Assembly (NCBI GenBank): GCA_039028155.1
Contig: JBCCIS010000001.1
Location: 1-64,000 of the forward strand
From: Pseudomonadota bacterium
GTDB taxonomy: Bacteria > Pseudomonadota > Alphaproteobacteria > SP197
DNA length: 64,000 bases
Direction: 5' to 3'
The notes below the pieces were generated by a model, which searched no databases, was not told where the DNA came from, and saw only the letters and a list, made by a program, of their open reading frames with translations. Every line of letters begins with the position of its first letter. Position 1 is the first letter of the stretch. The position numbers and the translations under genes are program-made. Below are positions 48,635 through 56,184 of this stretch, piece after piece.

Positions 48635-49735
48635 GTGTCAGATTCGGCCATAGAAAGTCCCGAAATGGTACGCCCACCGCGGCAGTCGGTCGGCGCGATC
48701 GGTTGGCTTCGGGCACACCTGTTCAGCTCTTGGTTCAACACCATCCTGACCGGCATCGCGGTCTGGATCATCATCGAGACCATCCCCGGCATCATTACCT
48801 GGGCCTTCGTCGATTCGGTCTGGGGCGATGCCTCGCCAGACACCTGTAAAGCAGCGGAAGGCGCCTGCTGGGCGTTCATCTACGAAAAGTACCGGTTCAT
48901 CCTGTTCGGCGTTTACCCCTGGGAGGAGCACGACCGGCCACTGATCGCCATGATCATCTTCCTGGCCCTTGTGCTGACAAGCTGCTTCCGGCGGGCTTGG
49001 GGCAGACCGCTGATCGCCGGATGGGTCGTCGGCCTGGCAGCGGTCGCCATCCTCATGTGGGGCGGCATTTTCGGCCTGACCTATGTCGACCAGAGCCAGT
49101 GGGGCGGCCTGCCGCTGACCTTGTTCCTGGCCACCTTCGGCATCGCCGGCGCGTTTCCGATCGCGATCCTGCTGGCGCTGGGGCGGCGTTCGGAAATGCC
49201 CGCCATCAAGGCTCTATGTATCGGATATATTGAGCTTATTCGCGGCGTTCCCTTGATCAGCATCCTGTTCATGGCATCCGTCATGTTCCCGCTGTTCCTG
49301 CCCCAGGGCCTGACCATCGACAAATTGCTGCGCGCCCAGGTCGGCATCATCCTGTTTTCCGCGGCCTATCTGGCGGAGGTCATCCGCGGCGGCCTGCAGG
49401 CGATCCCCAAGGGCCAGTACGAGGCGGCTGATGCGCTTGGGCTGACCTATTGGCAGTCGATGCGCAAGATCATCCTGCCCCAGGCGCTCAGGATAACCAT
49501 TCCACCCATGGTCAACACGTTCATCGGCGGCTTCAAGGACACCTCGCTGGTCGTCATCATCGGCCTGTTCGACCTCCTGATGACCACGCGCGTCGCCTTC
49601 CAGGACATCGAATGGAGACCGTTCTTCGTTGAGGGTTACGTGTTTTGCGCCCTCATCTACTTCTGTTTCTGTTTCTTCATGTCAAAATACAGCCAGTGGC
49701 TGGAGCGCGACTTGACGCGCGGTCATTCGCACTAA
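48635..49735 (+). CDS. aapM: General L-amino-acid ABC transporter permease, AapM
   Basis: A 366-residue permease partner of AapQ. IELIRGVPLISILFMASVMF and the coupling loop EAADALGLTYWQSMRKIILP are conserved, as is FIGGFKDTSLVVIIGLFDLL. The GTG at 48635, one base after the aapQ stop, is preferred to an upstream ATG inside aapQ because it keeps the usual AapM N-terminus. The gene ends 13 nt before aapP. Confidence 0.92.
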   Translation: MSDSAIESPEMVRPPRQSVGAIGWLRAHLFSSWFNTILTGIAVWIIIETIPGIITWAFVDSVWGDASPDTCKAAEGACWAFIYEKYRFILFGVYPWEEHDRPLIAMIIFLALVLTSCFRRAWGRPLIAGWVVGLAAVAILMWGGIFGLTYVDQSQWGGLPLTLFLATFGIAGAFPIAILLALGRRSEMPAIKALCIGYIELIRGVPLISILFMASVMFPLFLPQGLTIDKLLRAQVGIILFSAAYLAEVIRGGLQAIPKGQYEAADALGLTYWQSMRKIILPQALRITIPPMVNTFIGGFKDTSLVVIIGLFDLLMTTRVAFQDIEWRPFFVEGYVFCALIYFCFCFFMSKYSQWLERDLTRGHSH

Positions 49736-49748
49736 CGGAGGAGTTGTT

Positions 49749-50513
49749 ATGGCCAGTGCTGAAGAGCGTCCCAATTTGAGCCACGCCGTGGAGTTACGCC
49801 ACGTCCACAAATGGTATGGCGAGTTTCACGTGCTCAAGGACATCAACCTGGAAGTGCGTCAGGGCGAGCGCGTGGTGATCTGCGGACCCTCCGGTTCGGG
49901 CAAGTCGACCATGATCCGCTGCATCAACCGGCTGGAAGAGCATCAGCGCGGCCATATCCTGGTCGAAGGCACCGAATTGACCAACGATTTGAAGAATATC
50001 GACACGATTCGGCGCGAAGTCGGCATGGTTTTTCAGCATTTCAACCTGTTTCCGCACCTTACCGTGCTGGAAAACCTGACCTTGGGGCCTACTTGGGTAC
50101 GCAAGATCGCCAAAAAAGAGGCCGAAGAGACGGCCATGATGTATTTGGAGCGGGTCAAGATCCCCGAACAGGCCAGTAAGTATCCCGGCCAGCTTTCCGG
50201 CGGTCAGCAGCAGCGCGTCGCGATCGCACGATCCCTGTGCATGAAGCCCCAGATCATGCTGTTCGACGAGCCGACATCGGCCCTTGATCCTGAAATGATC
50301 AAGGAAGTGCTGGATGTCATGGTCGAACTGGCCAACGAAGGCATGACCATGCTGTGCGTGACCCATGAAATGGGTTTTGCCCGTACCGTCGGCGATACCA
50401 TGGTCTTCATGGATGAGGGCGAAATCGTCGAAATGGCGCCGCCGAGCGAGTTTTTCGCCAATCCGAAGAACGAGCGCACCCGGCTGTTCTTAAGTCAAAT
50501 CCTGTCTCACTGA
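49749..50513 (+). CDS. aapP: General L-amino-acid ABC transporter ATPase, AapP
   Basis: A 254-residue ATPase with intact motifs: Walker A GPSGSGKST, Q-loop MVFQHFNLFPHLTV, signature LSGGQQQRVAIARSL, Walker B IMLFDEPTSALDPEM and H-loop VTHEMGFA. This contrasts with the degenerate orphan ATPase at 36621. GGAGGAG stands before the ATG. It ends the aap operon and is followed by nested inverted repeats. Confidence 0.95.
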   Translation: MASAEERPNLSHAVELRHVHKWYGEFHVLKDINLEVRQGERVVICGPSGSGKSTMIRCINRLEEHQRGHILVEGTELTNDLKNIDTIRREVGMVFQHFNLFPHLTVLENLTLGPTWVRKIAKKEAEETAMMYLERVKIPEQASKYPGQLSGGQQQRVAIARSLCMKPQIMLFDEPTSALDPEMIKEVLDVMVELANEGMTMLCVTHEMGFARTVGDTMVFMDEGEIVEMAPPSEFFANPKNERTRLFLSQILSH

Positions 50514-50522
50514 GACCGAAAG

Positions 50523-50598
50523 GGGCCAATCTGGCCCAAATGGCCCGAAACCGGTCGTCCTGACGCTTTGGCGTCCCGGTTTGAATCAGTTTCGGGCC
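50523..50598 (+). terminator. Nested inverted repeats after aapP
   Basis: An outer stem GGCCCGAAAC (50542-50551) pairs with GTTTCGGGCC (50589-50598), and inside it AAACCGG/CCGGTTT and GACGC/GCGTC can extend or replace it. A separate GGGGCCA/TGGCCC hairpin starts at 50523. Alternative folding is possible. It sits 10 nt after the aapP stop, where transcription of the operon is expected to end; no U-tract is obvious. Confidence 0.5.
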
Positions 50599-50661
50599 GG
50601 ATTACGCCTCCAACCCTGGCATAGCTCTTGCATCTTAAGGCCCGGGTTTGGAGTACTAATC

Positions 50662-51210
50662 ATGCTGGTCACGTCGTTGATGCCGCGGGCGCGATATCAC
50701 CAATGGGCCAATGTTCAGTTGACCGATTTCCTGCTCAAGGCGGAGCAAACGGGAACGTTTGAACGCCACCAGGAAACGCGGTCGAAGGTTCATGATGTCC
50801 TGTGTCGGACCATGGCGGTCGATTGCCGATGGCTCGACCGGTTGGAGGGCCGCGAGGTCGACAATTATGTCTCACGGTTCGAAGCCATGGACTTCGCGGT
50901 GCTGCTGAAGGCCCGCTCGCTGCTGGACGCCCGCTTGATGGCGGCCGTGAAGCGGATTGGCACGGCCGCCGCCGATGAGACGGTCACCGCGTCGAACGGC
51001 ATCAAGATCGGCCTGACGGCGGTCGTGCGGTTCATGCTGGCGCGCAACCAACGGCAACGGTCGCATGTCGTCGGAATTCTGTCGGCGCTCGATATGATGC
51101 CGCCCTTGATGGGCGAACGCCTGTTCGAAGCCCGCACCCGCAAACGTGGTGGTCAGCCGTCAGAAATTTCAAACAGTATTGATTCGCCCGCCTTGGCCGC
51201 TGTGGGATAG
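50662..51210 (+). CDS. DinB-like four-helix protein lacking metal ligands
   Basis: A protein of about 182 residues. RARYHQWANVQLTDFLLKAE and VDCRWLDRLEGREVDNY match the first and second helices of DinB-superfamily proteins. The three His that normally bind metal (one in helix 2, two in an H-x-x-x-H of the last helix, usually near HHRGQ) are not in place: the last helix reads RNQRQRSHVVGIL. DinB proteins often act as bacillithiol or glutathione-type transferases; with the site gone, the function here is unclear. The ATG at 50662 follows a long spacer. An earlier start at 50581 is less likely. Confidence 0.65.
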   Translation: MLVTSLMPRARYHQWANVQLTDFLLKAEQTGTFERHQETRSKVHDVLCRTMAVDCRWLDRLEGREVDNYVSRFEAMDFAVLLKARSLLDARLMAAVKRIGTAAADETVTASNGIKIGLTAVVRFMLARNQRQRSHVVGILSALDMMPPLMGERLFEARTRKRGGQPSEISNSIDSPALAAVG

Positions 51211-51251
51211 TCAAGGCGCAACGCAGCAACAAGAACAAGGGAGCATTCTCT

Positions 51252-51635
51252 ATGCCCTGGGCGCGTACTGGGATCGCTTTAGGCGTTCTGTTTGTTCTGG
51301 CCGTGGGGCCGGTCAATGCCAACGAAGCAGAAGTCAGCGGTGAGGAACTGCGGGAACTGCTGACCGGGAACTCGATCGACGGCATGTGGGGCGATACCCA
51401 CTACATCCAATACTTCTCCGATACCGGCCGAACGCTCTACAAGGCCGACGGCAGTCCCGGCGATTGGGGCACGTGGCGCATCAACGACAGCGGCTACTAT
51501 TGCTCGACATGGAGAGGCGGTGCTGAGAACTGCTACACCGTCGTCGACATGGACGGGACTTTGTACTGGAAGTCCGAGAACGGCGGCGCGACCCACCCGT
51601 TCACCATCATCGAAGGCAACGTGACCGAAGAATAA
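51252..51635 (+). CDS. Small exported protein, DUF995-like
   Basis: A 127-residue protein with a signal peptide (residues 1-23, cleavage after VNA) and a compact beta-rich domain. TLYKADGSPGDWGTWRINDS, YYCSTWRGGAENCYTVV and the paired Cys recall DUF995 proteins, in which a short sheet with two Cys follows the start. AGGGAG precedes the ATG. The function is unknown; a periplasmic location and a disulfide between the two Cys are inferred. It is not obviously operonic with its neighbours. Confidence 0.65.
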   Translation: MPWARTGIALGVLFVLAVGPVNANEAEVSGEELRELLTGNSIDGMWGDTHYIQYFSDTGRTLYKADGSPGDWGTWRINDSGYYCSTWRGGAENCYTVVDMDGTLYWKSENGGATHPFTIIEGNVTEE

Positions 51636-51732
51636 GCTTCGGACCTCGTCAATCGACGCTTCATCCGTGGACGCGGAGTCCGCCTTACCGTTACGATTCG
51701 AACCGAGGGCTCGGAGGTGACGGGAGACGGTG

Positions 51733-53328
51733 ATGCGATTGGCGTTCGGTAGGTTCGTTGGGGCGGCACTGGCGCTTTTGGTTCTGCTGCCTGGATGGGC
51801 ATTGGCGTCCGCCATCCACATCGGCAACGGCGCCGAGCCAGAAAGCCTCGACATTCATCGCTCGTCGGGCGTGTCGGAAGCCAACATCCAGCGCGATCTG
51901 TTCGAAGGCTTGGTGACGCTTGGCCCTGACGCCGGTCTGCTGCCCGGAGCGGCCGAGAGCTGGACAGTCAGCGATGACGGCCTGGTCTACACATTCGCCC
52001 TGCGTCCCGATGCCCGCTGGTCGAATGATGACCCCGTGACCGCGCACGACTTCGTTTACGCGTTGCGTCGCGGCCTGGCGCCCGCGACGGCCGCCGACTA
52101 CGCCTTCATTCTCTATCCCATCAACAACGCCGAGGCGATCACGCGCGGCGACATCGATGACATGGATGAGCTCGGCGTTCGCGCCGTCGACGATCTGACG
52201 CTTGAGATCACCTTGAAAGCGCCGACGCCCTATTTCCTGGATATGCTGACCCACCAAATGGCGTTCCCGCTGCATCGCGAGAGCGTCGAGGCGCACGGCG
52301 ATCAATGGACCAAGCCCGGCAACATGGTGTCGAACGGCGCCTACGTCTTGGAGGACTGGGCGCCACAGGATCGCATCAAGCTCAGCAAGAACCCGGCCTT
52401 TCACGCCGCCGACGAGGTGCAGATCGAGACGGTCTACTACTACCCGACGGAGGATGTCGGCCAGGAGCTGAAACGCTACCGGGCGGACGAACTCGACATC
52501 ACCTACGACGTCCCCGCCGATCAGGTCGCCTGGCTCATCGACAATCTGAACGACGAGTTCGAGAACTTCCCCTATCTCGGCACTTACTATTACGCACTTA
52601 ACACCGCCGCGGCGCCGTTCAACGGCAATCCGGCGCTGCGCCAGGCGTTGAGCCTGGCCATCGACCGCGACCTTCTGACCGAAAAGATCACGCGCGCCGG
52701 CGAGGTGCCGGCCTATGCCTTCGTGCCGCCGGGCGTCATGAACTACACGCACCAGGTGCCCGACGTCGCCGCGTTGTCAAAGGAAGAGCGCGAGGCCAAG
52801 GCCAAAGCGCTCTACCAAGAAGCCGGCTATTCGTCGGATAACCCGTTGACCGTCGAGATCCTCTACAACACCAGCGACAACCACAAGAAGATCGCCATCG
52901 CGATCGCCGCGATGTGGAAACAGGTGCTGGGCGTCGAGGCAACGCTGCGCAACGAGGAATGGAAGGTCTATCTGGCTTCGCGCGACGAAAAGAACTTTGA
53001 GGTCGCACGCGCCGGATGGATAGGCGACTACAACGACGCCAACACCTTCCTGGAGCTGTTTTTGTCGGACGCCGGGCCGATGAACACGCCCGGCTTCGCC
53101 GACCCTGAGTTCGACGAGCTCGTGCGCGCGGCGGCTTTTCGAACCGATGTCGAGGAACGCGCGGCAATGCTGGCGCAAGCCGAGAACGTGCTGCTGGACG
53201 CCGCCGCCCTGATCCCGATCTACCACTACACGACCCAGCACATGGTCAAACCGCATGTCGGGGGCTGGATGAACAACGTCAAAGATGTCCATCCGACGCG
53301 CTTCCTGTGGATCGACGAAGAGTCTTGA
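51733..53328 (+). CDS. Oligopeptide ABC transporter, periplasmic binding protein (OppA/DppA family)
   Basis: A protein of about 531 residues with a signal peptide (residues 1-25, ending ALA). NGAEPESLDIHRSSGVSEAN, LFEGLVTLGPDAGLLPGAAE, and WSNDDPVTAHDFVYALRRGL match cluster 5 (peptide-type) binding proteins, and ending DVHPTRFLWIDEE is typical of OppA. It captures peptides or other small substrates in the periplasm for the two permeases that follow. A GTG one codon earlier (51730) is also possible. The upstream 94 nt hold an imperfect repeat and GGAGGTGA near 51713. Confidence 0.92.
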   Translation: MRLAFGRFVGAALALLVLLPGWALASAIHIGNGAEPESLDIHRSSGVSEANIQRDLFEGLVTLGPDAGLLPGAAESWTVSDDGLVYTFALRPDARWSNDDPVTAHDFVYALRRGLAPATAADYAFILYPINNAEAITRGDIDDMDELGVRAVDDLTLEITLKAPTPYFLDMLTHQMAFPLHRESVEAHGDQWTKPGNMVSNGAYVLEDWAPQDRIKLSKNPAFHAADEVQIETVYYYPTEDVGQELKRYRADELDITYDVPADQVAWLIDNLNDEFENFPYLGTYYYALNTAAAPFNGNPALRQALSLAIDRDLLTEKITRAGEVPAYAFVPPGVMNYTHQVPDVAALSKEEREAKAKALYQEAGYSSDNPLTVEILYNTSDNHKKIAIAIAAMWKQVLGVEATLRNEEWKVYLASRDEKNFEVARAGWIGDYNDANTFLELFLSDAGPMNTPGFADPEFDELVRAAAFRTDVEERAAMLAQAENVLLDAAALIPIYHYTTQHMVKPHVGGWMNNVKDVHPTRFLWIDEES

Positions 53329-53359
53329 GCCTACCCAGCAACCACGCGGCCGGCTAAGC

Positions 53360-54277
53360 GTGTACGCCTATTCGATCCGCCGCCTGATCGGCGCCATCCC
53401 GACCGTGTTCGCGGTCATCGTGATTGCCTTTGTCATGATCCGTCTGGCGCCCGGCGGACCCTTCGACAGCGAACGCAGCGTACCACCCGAAATCGCCGCC
53501 AACTTGGAAGCTGCCTACAAGTTGGACGCACCACTCAGCGAACAGTTCGTCAGCTATCTCGGTGACCTTCTGACCGGCGATCTCGGCCCGTCGTTTCGCT
53601 ACAAGGACTTCACCGTTACCGAGCTCCTGTGGTCCGCGTTCCCGGTATCCGCACAACTTGGTCTCGCCGCGATCATCCTCGCGGTCCTCGCCGGCACCGC
53701 TGCCGGCGCCTATGCGGCCATGCGCCGCAACACCATGGTCGATGCTGGCGTCATGACGCTGGCCATGACCGGCATCGCGCTACCCAATTTCGTTGTCGCG
53801 CCGCTGTTGACGCTCGTGCTCGGCGTTTACCTGAGTTGGCTGCCGGTCGGCGGCTGGGGCGGCCTGGCTCACGCTCTCTTGCCGATCATCGCGCTGGCCC
53901 TGCCCCAGATCGCCTATGTCGCCCGGCTGACGCGCGGCAGCATGCTGGAGGTTTTGCGCGCCGACTTCATCCGCACCGCCCGCGCCAAGGGCATGTCCGA
54001 TGCCCGTATCGTCGCGCACCATGCCTTGAAGGCCGCCGCGCTTCCTGTCGTGTCCTATCTGGGGCCGGCGACGGCGGCGATCATCACCGGCTCCGTCGTC
54101 ATCGAGCAGATCTTCGGTATTCCGGGCTTGGGCCGCTACTTCGTCCAGGGCGCCTTGAACCGCGACTACACGCTGGTCATGGGTGTTGTGATCTTCTACG
54201 CCGTCTTGATCGTGATCCTGAACTTGATCGTCGACCTTCTCTACCCGCTGATTGATCCCAGGGTGCGTTATGACTGA
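53360..54277 (+). CDS. Oligopeptide ABC transporter permease, OppB type
   Basis: A 305-residue inner-membrane permease with six helices. MIRLAPGGPFDSERSVPPEI is the N-terminal signature of the OppB/DppB group, ARAKGMSDARIVAHHALKAA the ATPase-coupling loop, and EQIFGIPGLGRYFVQGALNR the C-terminal motif. The GTG at 53360 is preferred because an upstream start at 53285 would overlap oppA. It forms the heterodimer with the OppC-type protein, whose gene overlaps by 8 nt. Confidence 0.9.
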   Translation: MYAYSIRRLIGAIPTVFAVIVIAFVMIRLAPGGPFDSERSVPPEIAANLEAAYKLDAPLSEQFVSYLGDLLTGDLGPSFRYKDFTVTELLWSAFPVSAQLGLAAIILAVLAGTAAGAYAAMRRNTMVDAGVMTLAMTGIALPNFVVAPLLTLVLGVYLSWLPVGGWGGLAHALLPIIALALPQIAYVARLTRGSMLEVLRADFIRTARAKGMSDARIVAHHALKAAALPVVSYLGPATAAIITGSVVIEQIFGIPGLGRYFVQGALNRDYTLVMGVVIFYAVLIVILNLIVDLLYPLIDPRVRYD

Positions 54278-55142
54278 CGCCCTGCTTCGGCAGCCGGTCA
54301 GGTCGCCGGCCGGTTACGCCTGGGTCCGGCTGCGGCGCAACCGCACCGCCATGCTGGGCGCGACGGTCCTCTTGATCATAGCCGCCGCCTGCATCGTCGG
54401 GCCCTGGTTCAGCCCCTTTGCGCTCGACGATGTTGACTGGGACAATCTGCAGACGCCGCCAGATTTCGGTGCCGGTCACCCGTTTGGCACCGACGCGAAT
54501 GGGCGTGACCTCCTGGTGAGGATCCTGATCGGCGGCAGGATCTCGCTCGCGATCGGCCTTGCCGCCAGCCTGGTCGCCGTCTTGATCGGCGTTACCTGGG
54601 GTGCGGTCGCCGGTTACGTCGGCGGGCGGGTCGACGGCATGATGATGCGTGCCGTCGACGTACTCTATGCGCTGCCCTTCATGTTCTTCGTCATCCTGCT
54701 GATGGTTTTTTTCGGCCGCGACATCTACCTGCTGTTCGTCGCACTCGGCGCGGTCTCATGGCTCGACATGGCGCGCATTGTGCGGGGCCAGACACTCAGT
54801 CTGAAGGAAAAGGACTTCGTCCGCGCCGCGCGCGCGCTCGGCACGCCGCCGCTACGTATCCTGGCTCACCACATCGTGCCCAATGCGCTCGGCCCCGTCG
54901 TTGTCTTCGCGACCTTGACGGTGCCACAGGTCATCTTGTTCGAATCGTTCCTGAGCTTTCTGGGTCTGGGTGTTCAGGAACCGATGACAAGCTGGGGCGT
55001 GCTGATCAGCGAAGGCGCCGATGTCATGGAGACGGCGCCGTGGATGCTGGTCTGCCCGGCGCTCTTCCTGACCGCCACCCTGTTCAGTCTGAACTTCCTG
55101 GGCGATGGTCTGCGCGACGCGCTGGACCCGCGCGACAACTAG
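54270..55142 (+). CDS. Oligopeptide ABC transporter permease, OppC type
   Basis: A 290-residue permease partner of OppB. HPFGTDANGRDLLVRILIGG, GRISLAIGLAASLVAVLIGV, RAARALGTPPLRILAHHIVP (coupling loop) and FESFLSFLGLGVQEPMTSWG are conserved. The ATG at 54270 overlaps the end of the preceding gene. The operon then stops: no OppD/OppF ATPases follow, and a DJ-1-like gene comes next. The transporter must use ATPases encoded elsewhere. Confidence 0.9.
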   Translation: MTDALLRQPVRSPAGYAWVRLRRNRTAMLGATVLLIIAAACIVGPWFSPFALDDVDWDNLQTPPDFGAGHPFGTDANGRDLLVRILIGGRISLAIGLAASLVAVLIGVTWGAVAGYVGGRVDGMMMRAVDVLYALPFMFFVILLMVFFGRDIYLLFVALGAVSWLDMARIVRGQTLSLKEKDFVRAARALGTPPLRILAHHIVPNALGPVVVFATLTVPQVILFESFLSFLGLGVQEPMTSWGVLISEGADVMETAPWMLVCPALFLTATLFSLNFLGDGLRDALDPRDN

Positions 55143-55174
55143 ACGGAACCCCACCGATCGCGCATCATCACGCG

Positions 55175-55783
55175 ATGACACAAGCAACCAAATCTGTCGG
55201 CATCTTCGTCTTCGACGGCGTCGAGCCGCTCGACACGGTCGGTCCGTTCGAAGCCTTTCTGTGCGCCGAAACGGATGATGAAGAAGCGCTCTTCGATGTA
55301 TTTCTGTTGGCCGAGACCCGCGCGCCGGTGACGGCGACCGGCGGGCTGATCATGACACCGCGGCACGGCTTCGGCGATCTACCATCCCTCGAGATCCTGC
55401 TTGTGCCCGGTGGCGCGGGGACGCGCACCCTGACCAAACGTCAGGACATCACATCTTGGCTCAAGCAGCGTCACGCCGAGACCGACCTCACGCTATCTGT
55501 CTGCACCGGCGCCCAGGTTCTCGCCGCGGCCGGTCTTCTGAAGGGTCGCAAGGCGACGACCCACTGGGCGACCTATGACTGGCTGCGCGCGATCGAGCCC
55601 GATGTCGATGTGCAGGAAGGCGCGCGCTATGTCGACAACGGCGACATCATCTGCTCGTCCGGCGTTTCCGCCGGCATCGATATGGCGCTTTTTGTGATCG
55701 AACGACTGCACGGCGCCGATGTCGCGGCACGTGCCGCCCGCAGCATGGAGTACGAGTATTGGCCGCAAGGTCGCGTCGCTTAG
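55175..55783 (+). CDS. DJ-1/PfpI superfamily protein (isocyanide hydratase-like)
   Basis: A 202-residue protein with the class I glutamine-amidotransferase-like fold. VGIFVFDGVEPLDTVGPFEA, LLVPGGAGTRTL and the nucleophile elbow SVCTGAQVLAAAGLL (reactive Cys) match. The C-terminal SSGVSAGIDMALFVIERLHG is typical of the AraC-linked and isocyanide hydratase groups. It begins 32 nt after the OppC gene. Many of these proteins are cysteine hydratases or chaperones; the substrate is unknown. Confidence 0.85.
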   Translation: MTQATKSVGIFVFDGVEPLDTVGPFEAFLCAETDDEEALFDVFLLAETRAPVTATGGLIMTPRHGFGDLPSLEILLVPGGAGTRTLTKRQDITSWLKQRHAETDLTLSVCTGAQVLAAAGLLKGRKATTHWATYDWLRAIEPDVDVQEGARYVDNGDIICSSGVSAGIDMALFVIERLHGADVAARAARSMEYEYWPQGRVA

Positions 55784-56184
55784 CCGCTCCCGCGCTCGTT
55801 GCCCTGTTGTCGGGGGTTCCCATTACCGGACACGCAAGCGAGATCGTGTTCGCCTGCATCGATCGCGACACCGCTGTCGAAGTCGCCGAACTGGCCAACG
55901 AGTATCACCTGCACGTTCTCGAGGTCGGGCGCGTCACTATCGCCGAACGCCATGGCTTCGGTGAGATGGTCGAGCGTGCCAAGCACCGCGCCGAGGTCGC
56001 CCGTGTCTCAGGCGTCTGCGCTTTTAGACCCGTCTTTCCGCACCGCTTTGTCGCGACAATCAGCAGCGGTCCCGAAGACCTGGCCGCCGCCGGCCTGTTG
56101 CGTCGGGTGCATGAGGTTGTCGCGCTGGAAAGCGGTGAGACGTTCTACCTGATCGTCATGGAGCAGCGGCCTGCTCAACCCTGA
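55759..56184 (+). CDS. Small exported protein of unknown function
   Basis: A 141-residue protein reading from a TTG at 55759 within the end of the previous gene. Residues 1-26 form a signal peptide (ALVALLSGVPITGHA). The mature part has VFACIDRDTAVEVAELANEY, a basic KHRAEVARVSGVCAFRPVFP stretch and two Cys. I recognise no family. The TTG start and 25 nt overlap with the upstream gene are the least certain parts, and the C-terminal 10 nt overlap the convergent ABC-F gene. Confidence 0.55.
   Translation: MAARSRRLAAPALVALLSGVPITGHASEIVFACIDRDTAVEVAELANEYHLHVLEVGRVTIAERHGFGEMVERAKHRAEVARVSGVCAFRPVFPHRFVATISSGPEDLAAAGLLRRVHEVVALESGETFYLIVMEQRPAQP

Noticed and set aside
51690-51705. GATTCGAACC, resembling the T-loop of a minus-strand tRNA
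   Set aside because: The flanking bases do not pair as a T-stem, and no acceptor or anticodon arm can be drawn around it.
54758-55783. A 341-codon open frame spanning the OppC and DJ-1-like genes
   Set aside because: Its first 140 codons are a shadow of the OppC gene in another frame. The conserved DJ-1 sequence begins at the ATG at 55175.
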